A DNA stretch of 64,000 bases from JAYZDK01 sp964604165 (GTDB lineage: Bacteria; Myxococcota_A; UBA796; CAJQPC01). The DNA lies in assembly GCA_964604165.1 (NCBI GenBank), contig CAZRYF010000018.1, forward strand, positions 1 to 64,000. Direction: 5' to 3'. Position numbers and translations under genes: made by a program. Every line of letters starts with the position of its first letter. Positions within the stretch are counted from its first letter, which is position 1. Of the stretch, positions 26,419 through 35,066 are shown piece by piece. The notes beneath the pieces are model-generated. The model saw nothing but the letters and a program-made list of their open reading frames with translations. It was not told where the DNA came from and did no database searches.

Positions 26419-26877
26419 CTAGTACGTGTCGTTCGTGTTCAAGAACACAGTGTTGATCGACTTGGTGGCCGTATAGGTCGCCTTGGTCGAGTCAGCATCG
26501 ACATCGCAGATGCCCTTGACGGTGAAGTTTCCGCCGGGAACGCTGGAGCTGGCTGCGGTTGTGGCAACACTGTACTTGCCGCGAACCTTGCCATCCGGGT
26601 GCCAGCCGAGCTTCTGGAAGTCGGTGTTCCCGTTGCCCCAGGCCTGGGGAGACTTGCCAACCGTAGAGGTCGGGTGGGCGGTCGCGGTGACGAACGCGTT
26701 GTACTCGGCGTCATACGCCATCTCGGTTTCCTTGATCGCCTTCACGTTGGAAGGAATCTCGGCTCGCTTGGCGCGGTACTGCATTTCCACAAAGTTGGGA
26801 ATGGCGATGGCCGCGAGAATACCGATGATAGCGACAACGATCATCAGCTCGACAAGGGTGAATCCCTTTTTCAACAT
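26419..26877 (-). CDS. pilA: Type IV major pilin PilA
   Basis: 152-aa prepilin from ATG 26877, with AGGAGG in front. A short leader MLKKG is cut before FTLVE; Glu5 and the long hydrophobic N-terminal helix (LMIVVAIIGILAAIAIPNF) are typical of type IVa pilins. The head domain has a single Cys, so the usual C-terminal disulfide loop is absent. It lies downstream of pilS-pilR on the same strand with its own sigma-54 promoter, as in Myxococcus. Confidence 0.96.
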   Translation of the reverse strand: MLKKGFTLVELMIVVAIIGILAAIAIPNFVEMQYRAKRAEIPSNVKAIKETEMAYDAEYNAFVTATAHPTSTVGKSPQAWGNGNTDFQKLGWHPDGKVRGKYSVATTAASSSVPGGNFTVKGICDVDADSTKATYTATKSINTVFLNTNDTY

Positions 26878-26967
26878 GAGTGCCTCCTGGGCTGTACTGA
26901 AATTGTGAGAGAGTGAACATCCGGCGGGATGCCGTCCAACCCAGGGGCCGGACAACCCGATCATAAG

Positions 26968-26981
26968 GCAAGGACCGTGCC
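26968..26981 (-). promoter_or_regulatory. Sigma-54 promoter of pilA
   Basis: On the minus strand GGCACG-GTCC-TTGC, an exact match to the sigma-54 core with GG (-24) and GC (-12) at the correct 10-nt spacing. Transcription should start about 12 nt downstream (near 26956), giving an ~80-nt leader. The adjacent PilR is a sigma-54 activator. Confidence 0.88.
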
Positions 26982-27033
26982 TAAAGTCAAACCTGCCTTT
27001 TCAGACAATTCAGGGGGATTTGGGGGGATTTGG

Positions 27034-27091
27034 TGACACGATGTGACAAATCACGTCATTCTGCGACTGACGTAAATTGTCACTTATGTCA
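27034..27091. promoter_or_regulatory. Probable PilR enhancer sites
   Basis: Two inverted repeats TGAC-N7-GTCA at 27044-27058 and 27068-27082, 24 bp apart, plus extra TGACA/TGTCA at 27034 and 27087. They lie ~90-125 bp upstream of the predicted pilA start of transcription. TGTC-containing repeats are the described PilR targets in Pseudomonas. This AT-richer space (26878-27149) holds nothing else. Confidence 0.6.
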
Positions 27092-27149
27092 GCCCGCGGA
27101 AGAATTGTCTCCAAACAGGCGAGACCGCGCTGCGTAGAGAACTACGCAA

Positions 27150-28553
27150 TCAATCCTCCTCATCCAAGCCAAACTTTTCCAGGCGGTACCGAAAAGACCG
27201 GTAGCTCATGCCCAAAAGTTCCGCAGCCTGGGTGCGGTTGCCCGCGGTGCGTTGTAGCGCAAGCTCCAGGTATCGACGCTCCACATCCCCCAGGATGTTG
27301 TCCAACTCAACCCCCTCAAAGGGGATTTTCCGCTCCCGTCCATCGTTATCGGCGGTTGAGACTCCTCGTGCCGCCCGCACGGTTTCCGGCAGCGACTCCA
27401 ACGAAACGGTCTCTCCCTGCTCCAGCGCCACCGCCCGTTCCATGGCGTTTCGAAGCTCTCGGATGTTTCCCGGCCAGCCAAAGCGGCGCAGCTGGGCCAT
27501 GCCTTCCGCTGAAATGCCTGAAATAGGCTTTCGATATTCGTCGGCAAACTGTCGAACGAAGTGGTGGGAGAGCAGCTCAATGTCGCCTTCCCGGTCCCGA
27601 AGAGGGGGAAGGTCAATGCGCACCACATTCAGTCGATAGTAGAGATCGTCCCGAAAACTGCCCTCTGCTACCTGGACGGCCAGGTCCCGGTGGGAGGCGG
27701 CGACGATGCGCACATCCACCTCGATCTCCTCCACGCCGCCGACGGGCAAGACCGTCCGCTGTGCGAGGGCCCGCAAGACCGCCACCTGGGCGTGGAGGGG
27801 CATATCACCCACTTCATCCAGAAAGAGGGTGCCCCCATTGGCCGCCTCGAACACCCCCCTCTTGTCGCGGGTGGCCCCGGTAAAGGCGCCCTTCTTGTAA
27901 CCAAACAGCTCAGACTCGATCAGGGTGTCCGGAATCGCACCGCAGTTCACAGCCACGAAGGGGCCGGCCTTTCGGGAACCCGAGTAGTGGATCGCCCGGG
28001 CGACGAGCTCCTTTCCGGTGCCGCTCTCCCCGTGGAGCAGGCAGTTGATGGGAGAGTCTTTCACCCGCTGGATCAGGTGGTAGACCTCGAGCATGGCCGG
28101 GGAGGCGCCGATCAGGTTCTCGAACCAGTACTTCTGGCGCAGGGCCGCCCTGAGTTGGAGGTTCTCCTCCTGCAGCGCCCGTCGATCCAGGGTGCGCCGG
28201 ACGTTCAGGAGCAAGTCGTCGTTGTTGAAGGGCTTGAGCACGTAGTCGGCGGCCCCTTGTTTCATGGCTTCCACCGCGTGAGCAGCAGTGCCATACGCCG
28301 TGATCAAGACCACCGGCACATCTCTGACCTCGCTGTCTTGGTGCTCGCGAAGGCGCCGCATGAACTCCAACCCGTCGACCCCCGGTAGGTTGAGGTCCGT
28401 GAGCACCAGGTCCACCCCACCGGCCCCCACGACCTCCAGGCCCTCCTCGGCGGTGCCGCAGGCGGTCACGCGGTAGCCGTCTCGCCTAAGGAGAATCCCC
28501 AGCAGCTCCCGCATGGAGAGCTCGTCATCGATCACCAGGATGTGATCAGCCAT
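27150..28553 (-). CDS. pilR: Sigma-54 response regulator PilR
   Basis: 467-aa NtrC-type activator. Receiver domain (1-120) with phospho-acceptor Asp in LVLTDLNLPG; AAA+ domain with Walker A GESGTGKE, the sigma-54 contact loop GAFTGA, Walker B GGTLFLDEVGDM; Fis-type DNA-binding helix-turn-helix at the end (TQAAELLGMSYRSFRYRLEK). Overlaps pilS by 8 bp. Activates pilA from the sigma-54 promoter downstream. Confidence 0.96.
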   Translation of the reverse strand: MADHILVIDDELSMRELLGILLRRDGYRVTACGTAEEGLEVVGAGGVDLVLTDLNLPGVDGLEFMRRLREHQDSEVRDVPVVLITAYGTAAHAVEAMKQGAADYVLKPFNNDDLLLNVRRTLDRRALQEENLQLRAALRQKYWFENLIGASPAMLEVYHLIQRVKDSPINCLLHGESGTGKELVARAIHYSGSRKAGPFVAVNCGAIPDTLIESELFGYKKGAFTGATRDKRGVFEAANGGTLFLDEVGDMPLHAQVAVLRALAQRTVLPVGGVEEIEVDVRIVAASHRDLAVQVAEGSFRDDLYYRLNVVRIDLPPLRDREGDIELLSHHFVRQFADEYRKPISGISAEGMAQLRRFGWPGNIRELRNAMERAVALEQGETVSLESLPETVRAARGVSTADNDGRERKIPFEGVELDNILGDVERRYLELALQRTAGNRTQAAELLGMSYRSFRYRLEKFGLDEED

Positions 28554-30126
28554 GGGCGCGCTCCTCGTCTGCCTTCACCGCCGCTTTGGGCGCGGCCACT
28601 GGCAACCAGACGGCAAAGGTCGTACCCTGCCCGACCTCCGACTGCACCCAGACCTCTCCCTTGTGCTCCCGCACGTGGCGCTCCACGGTGGCCAGCCCCA
28701 AACCGGTTCCCCCCACCCGGGTGGTGTAGAACGGGTCAAAGAGCCGCTCAAGGTTCTCCGGTTCCACCCCAATGCCTTGATCGGTCACCACAAGGCGCAG
28801 ACGCTCACCGATCCGGTGACCAGTCACGCGAATCTGCCCTCCCTCGGGCATGGCTTGGGCCGCGTTGAGAAGGAGGTTCCAAAGCACCTGCCGCATCTGC
28901 TCCCGATCCAGCATGAACGGCGCCAGGTCCTCAAATTCCACATCCACCTGCACCATCTCCTGGTACTGGGGATCCTTCCCAAAGGTCTCCACCACCTGCT
29001 TGACCAGCTCCTCCAGGTCCGTCGGAACAGGGTGGAAAGCCGAGGAGCGGGTGGACTGAAGAAAGCGGGTGACCATCTCATTGAGACGTCGCACCTCACG
29101 CTGCACAATGGCGTACAGCTCTTCCTCCCCCTCAGCGGGTTGAATCAGCTGCATCGCCCCGGACAGTGAAGCCAACGGGTTGCGAATCTCATGGGCGATG
29201 CTTGCCGCCAGGTTTCCCACCGCGGTGAAGCGCTCCTCTTTTCGCACCAGGTGTTCAATCTCCCTCAAGCTGGTGACATCCTCCATCACCAGCACGCCCC
29301 CGCCATCTTCCAGGGGGTTGAAGGTCACGATGACGTGCATGGCCTCGCCGGTGTCGCTGCGGGTCTGCACCTCCCACATCCCCTGGTGTCGGTTTTCGTA
29401 GTCGGGCACCACCTCGGAGGCGGGCTGATGGGCGAGGGCCGGGAAGATTTGCACCGCCATGGGGTTGGCGGACCGCACGACCCCGTCTGGACCAAGAATG
29501 GCGAGGCCAGATCGAATGGTCTGCACCACCTGGGCAAGCTCCTGCTGCACCGCCTTGCTATAGGCCTCCTCCCTCTGCAGTTGACGCCCCGTGTCGTGCA
29601 GCTGCTGGGAGAGCTCTCCCGCGAGGAGCGCGACCATGAAGAAGCCCAGCACCTTGACGAGCAGCTGCTGGTAGTGGGGGGCGACAAGGGCCTCGGGTCC
29701 CATCTGGATTCCAGCAGACGAAAGCAGGGCGACCACGTTCCAGGCAGCCACCAGGAGGGCCCCGTTTCGGGTCACAAGGTAGGCGCTGGCCACGATGGAA
29801 AGGAAATAGAGCACCCCAAAGATGCTCTCCACCCCGCCGGTCTGGGACACAACCGCCGTGATGATGGCGGTGTCAGCCAGCAGCTGAAGGTAGGTGAACC
29901 GCGTGAGGTTGGTGGCCCCGGCAAGCCCCGCGGCCGAGAGCCCGAGCACAAGAAAGGTGATCGCCACCAAGTAGGAGTAGACCTGGGGCTCCATTCCGGT
30001 CCAGACCGGCGAGAACACAAGCAGCGCCAGAATGCCCAGAAACAACAAGGCGAGCAACAGGCGCATCCCGGTGTAGAACCCCAGGCGGCGGCGCAAATCC
30101 TGTTGTTCGATTGCGTTGTTGGGCAC
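28546..30126 (-). CDS. pilS: Sensor histidine kinase PilS
   Basis: 526 aa. Six membrane helices (residues ~20-190) as in other PilS proteins, a coiled linker, a PAS-like domain (~205-310), the phospho-acceptor His in ASIAHEIRNPLASL, and the ATPase domain with N box LLNAAQAMPEGG, DQGIGVEPENL and GTGLGLATVERHV. Senses pilin level in the membrane in Pseudomonas. Starts 12 bp after the pilC stop. Confidence 0.95.
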   Translation of the reverse strand: MPNNAIEQQDLRRRLGFYTGMRLLLALLFLGILALLVFSPVWTGMEPQVYSYLVAITFLVLGLSAAGLAGATNLTRFTYLQLLADTAIITAVVSQTGGVESIFGVLYFLSIVASAYLVTRNGALLVAAWNVVALLSSAGIQMGPEALVAPHYQQLLVKVLGFFMVALLAGELSQQLHDTGRQLQREEAYSKAVQQELAQVVQTIRSGLAILGPDGVVRSANPMAVQIFPALAHQPASEVVPDYENRHQGMWEVQTRSDTGEAMHVIVTFNPLEDGGGVLVMEDVTSLREIEHLVRKEERFTAVGNLAASIAHEIRNPLASLSGAMQLIQPAEGEEELYAIVQREVRRLNEMVTRFLQSTRSSAFHPVPTDLEELVKQVVETFGKDPQYQEMVQVDVEFEDLAPFMLDREQMRQVLWNLLLNAAQAMPEGGQIRVTGHRIGERLRLVVTDQGIGVEPENLERLFDPFYTTRVGGTGLGLATVERHVREHKGEVWVQSEVGQGTTFAVWLPVAAPKAAVKADEERAHG

Positions 30127-30138
30127 GGTGGCCCCAGC

Positions 30139-31356
30139 CTAATGGATGTTCGATGCCATCGAGAAGATGGGCATGTACATCGCGATAACGAACCCCCCGA
30201 CGACCACCCCCAGGAAGGCCATAATCATGGGTTCCATCATGGAGGTGAGGTTTTCCACGGCCTGGTCCACCTCGTCCTCGTAGAAATCAGCGATCTTGTT
30301 GAGCATGATGTCCAGGGCGCCGGTGCTCTCTCCCACAGAGATCATCTGGGTGACCATGGCCGGGAAGACCTTGGACTCGGCCAGCGGCGTGGCGATGTCG
30401 CGGCCTTCGGAAATCGCGTCCTTCGCCCCTTGCACGGCGTTCTCGATGATCTTGTTGCCCGCGGTGCGGGAGCAGATGTCGAGCCCCTCGAGAATGGGCA
30501 CCCCCGAAGACACCATGGTGCCCAAAGTGCGGCAGAACCGGGCCACCGCCACCTTGATGAGGAGGTCACCGAAGACAGGAAGCTTCAATACGACATAGTC
30601 GGAAATGTGGGTGCCTCGCTCGGTCTTGCGAAACATCTTCAAGGCCCAGAAGAGGCCCGCGACTCCGCCAAAGATGTAGGCACCATTGGCGAGCATGAAG
30701 TCCGAGAGGTTGATCACGATCTGCGTCGGTGCAGGCAGGGCGCCACCGAACTCGGAGAACATCTTTTCAAAGGTCGGCACGACCTTGATGAGGAGCAGGG
30801 CGATCACAATGCCGGCCACGCAGCAGACAATGATCGGGTAGCTCATGGCGCCCTTGATCTGCCGGCGCAGCTTGTCTGCCTTTTCGAGGAAGGCCGCGAG
30901 CCGGTTGAGAATGGTGTCGAGAATACCGCCGATCTCCCCGGCGGCCACGAGGTTCTGGAACAGCTCGTCAAAGGTCTCCGGGTACTTCTTGAGGGCATCG
31001 GCGAAGGTGGAGCCGGACTCCACGGCATCCTTGATGACGGACAGCTCCTCGCGCAGGGTGGGGTTCTGGGCCTGGGCGGCCTGAATCTCAAGGCACTGCA
31101 CGAGGGGCAGGCCGGAGTCGATCATGGTGGCGAACTGCCGGACAAAGATCACCAGATCCTTGTTGGTGACCTTGGGCTTCATGAAAGAAGGCGTGGGGAT
31201 GTCCCCACTCAAAAACCCCCCCTTCTTTTTCAAGGTGGTGGGGTTGAGCTGCATCTTCTTCAGACGATTGCGCGCAGCGGCCGAGTCTTTCGCCTCGACC
31301 TCCCCTTTGCGAATATCGCCTGAACTGGTTCGCGCCTCGTAGGCGAAAACAGGCAT
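30139..31356 (-). CDS. pilC: Type IV pilus platform protein PilC
   Basis: 405-aa inner-membrane platform protein linking the PilB/PilT motors to the pilus. Two GspF domains are seen (FVRQFATMIDSGLPLVQCLE, and VARFCRTLGTMVSSGVPILEGL) with membrane helices at about 170-190, 220-240 and 375-400. ATG follows GGAGG by 7 nt. Normally next to pilB and pilT; here pilB is 8.9 kb upstream and pilT is not in the window. Confidence 0.96.
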   Translation of the reverse strand: MPVFAYEARTSSGDIRKGEVEAKDSAAARNRLKKMQLNPTTLKKKGGFLSGDIPTPSFMKPKVTNKDLVIFVRQFATMIDSGLPLVQCLEIQAAQAQNPTLREELSVIKDAVESGSTFADALKKYPETFDELFQNLVAAGEIGGILDTILNRLAAFLEKADKLRRQIKGAMSYPIIVCCVAGIVIALLLIKVVPTFEKMFSEFGGALPAPTQIVINLSDFMLANGAYIFGGVAGLFWALKMFRKTERGTHISDYVVLKLPVFGDLLIKVAVARFCRTLGTMVSSGVPILEGLDICSRTAGNKIIENAVQGAKDAISEGRDIATPLAESKVFPAMVTQMISVGESTGALDIMLNKIADFYEDEVDQAVENLTSMMEPMIMAFLGVVVGGFVIAMYMPIFSMASNIH

Positions 31357-31435
31357 ACGGGTCCCTCCGGCGGCAGTTGCCGGATGAACAGTTTACCACG
31401 CCGCAGGGCGTCCACGGCGATAGGTTGGCAGCGGA

Positions 31436-33340
31436 ATGTTCAAAACGACCCAAAGCCGGCTTTGCGACGGGAGATATGAACTGCTCGACCGGGTGGGGGT
31501 CGGGGGGACCGGGGAGGTATGGCGGGCCATCGACACACGGCTCAAAGCCGAGCGAGCGATCAAGGTCATGCCCATTCCGCCGTCGGATGTGGCCAGGCAG
31601 CGGCAGGTGCGGGAGGCGCGGGTGTTGGCGGCTCTGGAGAGCAGCCACGTGGTGACCGTGTTCGACACGTTCGAGGAGGCGGGCCACCAGTGCGTGGTGA
31701 TGGAGCTTTGTGAGGAGAGTGCAGCGCAGCGTGTGGCCCGGGATGGGCCGTTGCCGGTGCCGGAGGTGCTGCGGGTGGGGATGGCCGTGCTGAAGGCGCT
31801 CGAGCGGGCCCACACCGCCGGGGTCGTGCACCGGGACATCAAGCCCAACAACCTGCTCTTCACCATGGACGATGCGCCAAAGGTGGCGGACTTCGGCCTG
31901 GCCTGGGTGCGGGAGGACCCGGCGTCCCTGACCCAGACCGGGGCGGTGCTGGGGAGCATCCCGTTCATGTCGCCGGAGCAGCGGCGGGGGGAGCCGGCGG
32001 GGCCGCAGAGCGATCTCTACAGCCTGGCGGCGACGCTGTTGTTTCTGGCGACGGGGGCGGTTCCAGGGGACCTGTACGTGGAGTCGACCTGGGAGAGGGC
32101 GAGCCGGTTGGCGTACCCGCTGGTGCGGGTGCTGGGAAGGGCGGGGCGGCTGGACCCGGGGGAGCGGTTTGGATCGGCCGAGGAAATGGGGGCCGCGTTG
32201 CAGGCAATAGGGGCGGATGGTGCGGGCCAGGGCGAGGCCGGTGTTGCGGCTGATGGGTTTGAGCGGTCTCACCGGGTGCCCCGGAGTGCCAGGGGTGCAC
32301 CGCGGGGGGCCCTGGCGGGTGCGGTGGCCCTGGCGGTGGGGGGCTTTGGACTGGCATGGTGGCAGGCGACAAGCGGGTGGGGCGGGCCGCTCGGCCAGGC
32401 GTTGCCCGGCGACCTCGCGAGCCAGGCGGCGTACCTCGCCCTGCCGACCTGTGAAGGTGAGGGCGGCCAGGTGCGCACCGAGCGCTATCCGAATGACAGC
32501 AACGATCCGCCGGGCCTGAGGGAGGCCCAATTTGGGATGGTGCGGGATGTGGACCAGGACGGCCACGCGGACATCCTGGTCGACCACCTGATAGACGAAA
32601 CGATCCGAATCTTCTGGGGGGATGGGACCGGTGGGTTGGAGGAGTTCACAGATGTCCGCATGGCGCGGCTCAATGGGCCGTTTGACGCGGGGGACCTGGA
32701 TGGGGATGGGTGGTTGGATTTGGTGGGAACGCTGGGGAGTGGCGGGGTGGCGGTGGCTTGGGGGGGGGGCGAAGACTTTGAGACCGTGGTCTTTGACGAA
32801 GTGGGCCCCCTGGGCGGTGCGCAGGTGCTCGATTGGGACGGGGACGGGCGGGATGATGTTCTTATGCAGGAGACCATCGCAGCAGGGCTGCTCCTTCGGC
32901 GCAGCCTTCCGGGCCGGGACCTGGCGCCTTTTGTTTCAGTGGGCAGGGGGTATGAGGATTTTTCCGTCCAACGTCTCGATACGGCAGCCCAGGTGTTCGG
33001 CGTTTTCGAGGGAGAGGTCTTTCGGGAGCGGGTGGAAGGCGGGGTGCTCCTGGGAAGGGAGTCTCTTGGGCCGTCTCGGATCCCCACGGCAAACGGTGTG
33101 CAGCTGCGCCCTCGAATGACGGGTGTCCCCGGGGAAGGCGACCGCGTGCTGGTTTGGGCAGAGACCGGAAGTGTGGAGTTCAGCAAGAGGGGGAGTGACT
33201 GGACCCATTGCCGACGGGACGATGTGGCTTATGTCCGTGCGTTGGGCGACCTGAACGGGGATGGGAAGTTGGATCGGGTGGAGGCCTCGACCGGGAGCTA
33301 CAGCACCTCGTCCTACTCGGTTCGGTTGACGGGGGGGTGA
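31436..33340 (+). CDS. Ser/Thr protein kinase with FG-GAP/VCBS C-terminal domain
   Basis: 634 aa. Kinase domain (14-265): glycine loop VGVGGTGEV, ATP Lys in RAIKVM, catalytic HRDIKPNN, metal-binding DFG in VADFGLA, and MSPEQ activation segment. A membrane helix (about 297-315, ALAGAVALAVGGFGLAWW) leads to an outer domain with four or so Asp-rich FG-GAP/VCBS repeats (DVDQDGHADIL, DLDGDGWLDLV, DWDGDGRDDVL, DLNGDGKLD) expected to fold as a Ca-binding propeller. It is a receptor-like kinase; the ligand is unknown. Divergent from pilC with a short (79 bp) spacer. Confidence 0.93.
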   Translation: MFKTTQSRLCDGRYELLDRVGVGGTGEVWRAIDTRLKAERAIKVMPIPPSDVARQRQVREARVLAALESSHVVTVFDTFEEAGHQCVVMELCEESAAQRVARDGPLPVPEVLRVGMAVLKALERAHTAGVVHRDIKPNNLLFTMDDAPKVADFGLAWVREDPASLTQTGAVLGSIPFMSPEQRRGEPAGPQSDLYSLAATLLFLATGAVPGDLYVESTWERASRLAYPLVRVLGRAGRLDPGERFGSAEEMGAALQAIGADGAGQGEAGVAADGFERSHRVPRSARGAPRGALAGAVALAVGGFGLAWWQATSGWGGPLGQALPGDLASQAAYLALPTCEGEGGQVRTERYPNDSNDPPGLREAQFGMVRDVDQDGHADILVDHLIDETIRIFWGDGTGGLEEFTDVRMARLNGPFDAGDLDGDGWLDLVGTLGSGGVAVAWGGGEDFETVVFDEVGPLGGAQVLDWDGDGRDDVLMQETIAAGLLLRRSLPGRDLAPFVSVGRGYEDFSVQRLDTAAQVFGVFEGEVFRERVEGGVLLGRESLGPSRIPTANGVQLRPRMTGVPGEGDRVLVWAETGSVEFSKRGSDWTHCRRDDVAYVRALGDLNGDGKLDRVEASTGSYSTSSYSVRLTGG

Positions 33341-33369
33341 GCGGGGGGGGCGGGGTCGACCTGCGAAAC

Positions 33370-33846
33370 ATGCGCCGCTTCAGGGTGGGATCTGGCGAGT
33401 TTGTGCCCTTGAGGCCCGCTCGTGCGGTAGCAGACCTCGACGAGTTGGGCGGGGGCGTTGCGCGGGTAGCCCACGCCGGCGGCGAGGTCCGGGTGAGCAG
33501 CCGCGCACGGACCCTGGTGGATCTATTGGATAGCCCACAACACGGTGGGGGCTGGGAGGAGATCTGGCGTTCACTGCAGGTGGTGGAGTTTTTCGATCTT
33601 GACCTCGTGGTCTCGTACACGCTGGCCCTCAATTCAGCGCTGACCGCGGCGAAGGTCGGCTATTTTCTTGAGCAACACCAGGCTGCCCTCTTCGTGGAGG
33701 ACCATCACCTCGATGCCCTGGAAGAGAAGGCTCCAAGGCAGGCTCGCTACTTTGACGCCACCCGAAGGCCGGGGAGCCTCGTCAAGCGCTGGCAGATCAT
33801 CGTTCCCGAGCAGATTCTGCACCAGACATGGGGGGAGGTGCTTTGA
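33370..33846 (+). pseudogene. N-terminally truncated AbiEi-type antitoxin
   Basis: 158 codons from ATG 33370, without a visible ribosome-binding site. The sequence resembles the C-terminal half of AbiEi antitoxins by eye (VSSRARTLVDLLDSPQHGGG, a leucine-rich middle, then the KVGYFLEQHQ helix). The usual N-terminal winged helix and linker (~100 residues) are missing; upstream in this frame the DNA belongs to the kinase gene. The stop forms TGATG with the next start, as in intact abiEi-abiEii pairs. Probably a remnant; an active short antitoxin is less likely. Confidence 0.5.
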
Positions 33847-33929
33847 TGCTCACCCGAGACCGACTTGTGCGCTCGGCGGGAGAAAATGCGGCTGGCCTTC
33901 GTCGTTTACGGCGGGATCAACCGGCTTGA
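33846..33929 (+). pseudogene. Possible start of a lost AbiEii toxin
   Basis: A 27-codon frame (MLTRDRLVRSAGENAAGLRR) beginning on the TGATG junction with the AbiEi remnant and ending at an early stop. An AbiEii nucleotidyltransferase would be ~250-300 residues with a GGT and a DxD motif; none is seen in 33930-34174. That stretch holds only a 102-codon frame (from 33883) that matches nothing I know and overlaps the next gene. Confidence 0.3.
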
Positions 33930-34174
33930 TTGGAGAACGGTCCGCGCTGATGAGGTGACCACTACGACCGAGGAGGTGCTGCAGAAGCTGCCGCCGATGC
34001 TGAGCGAAAGTAGGCGCCCGGCGCAGTCTCACGTGAAGTCGTGGACGGTGGAGTTGGTGGCGGAGACTCGCCACTTTCTGGGCAGCGAGGTTCAGGCCCG
34101 AGACGCCGCAGAAGCCGGGTTCGCAGGGATGAACATCGCTGTGATGGGTTGGAAACCATGGGTTCGCCGAGCGC

Positions 34175-35062
34175 CTACCCTACAAGCGTGATCTGCCGGG
34201 GGTCGGTGTTCAGGCGATGGGCCGACTTGCGCCCTACCCGACGGCTCTCAAACAGGGCATCCAGCCCGCCGGCTCCAGCGAGCAACAGGCGCGACTTGAT
34301 CTTCCCGCGCTCCCAGCCAATGCGGGCCGGTGGGCTCTCGAAACGGCCCCCCGCCGCCACCCAGAGCGCATGAACCTCATTCGGCTCGACCCATCCACCA
34401 TCGTGCCCCCACTCCCCTTCCAGGCGCGCCTGGGCATAGACGTACAAGAGCCGCACCGGTTCTCCCTCGATGTTGACCTGGCCGCCATCTTGGAAAAAAG
34501 TCGCGGTGCAATCTGCCAGCCGAACCGTCAGATCCCACCCGGGCCTGGTGAGATCCACCATCGGCGCGACGGTCGCCCGCCAGTTGGGTGTGGCCCAGAG
34601 CCGAAAAGCCCTCCCTTCTACCTGAAAGCACTCCCCATCCCGAACGGCCTGCCTCCCGTCATCCGCGACCACCACCCCTTGTTCCGTCAGCTCCACCCAC
34701 TCAAGACAATCCGGCACCTCCAAACGCACGCCGGAGACCAGCTCCTCCACCGCGACCACCGGAGGCGAGTCATCGACCAGCTCCGCCACCGGTCCCCCTT
34801 CCAGCCGAATCGCGCCACTGCCCCCCTTCAAGAGTTTCCGCCACCCGTCCCTCATGCGCCGGCCGACGCCCACAGTCCGCTCCTCAGCGCCGAGACACCG
34901 CCACGCCCAGTCTCCGTCCATCCACCGCACCTCGAGCCAATACAGCGGGACATCCGGGGAGGTCAGCACGGCGTTGCACTGCCAGTGGCGACCGACGAGC
35001 GTCGTGTGCGTCAAGACGACGCGTTGGAGGTTGTCGGGTTCTCTTAGGAGGAGGCGGGGCAT
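34175..35062 (-). CDS. FHA-like domain protein, function unknown
   Basis: 295 aa, no signal peptide. Residues 1-70 resemble an FHA domain (LTHTTLVGRHWQCNAVLTSPDV), which would bind phosphothreonine, but the usual Ser-Arg-x-His that follows is replaced (PLYWLEVRW). The C-terminal half is a mostly beta domain rich in Trp and Arg; a paralogous domain with similar strands may be present around 145-230. It faces the kinase gene across the AbiE remnant and could be its target or partner (inference). ATG lies 4 bp after the stop of the MopE gene and so may be cotranscribed with it. Confidence 0.55.
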   Translation of the reverse strand: MPRLLLREPDNLQRVVLTHTTLVGRHWQCNAVLTSPDVPLYWLEVRWMDGDWAWRCLGAEERTVGVGRRMRDGWRKLLKGGSGAIRLEGGPVAELVDDSPPVVAVEELVSGVRLEVPDCLEWVELTEQGVVVADDGRQAVRDGECFQVEGRAFRLWATPNWRATVAPMVDLTRPGWDLTVRLADCTATFFQDGGQVNIEGEPVRLLYVYAQARLEGEWGHDGGWVEPNEVHALWVAAGGRFESPPARIGWERGKIKSRLLLAGAGGLDALFESRRVGRKSAHRLNTDPRQITLVG

Positions 35063-35066
35063 TGGG

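Noticed and set aside
33883..34191. 102-codon frame after the AbiE remnant as a gene
   Set aside because: No ribosome-binding site, no recognised motif, overlaps the end of the FHA-like gene; left as part of the decayed region.
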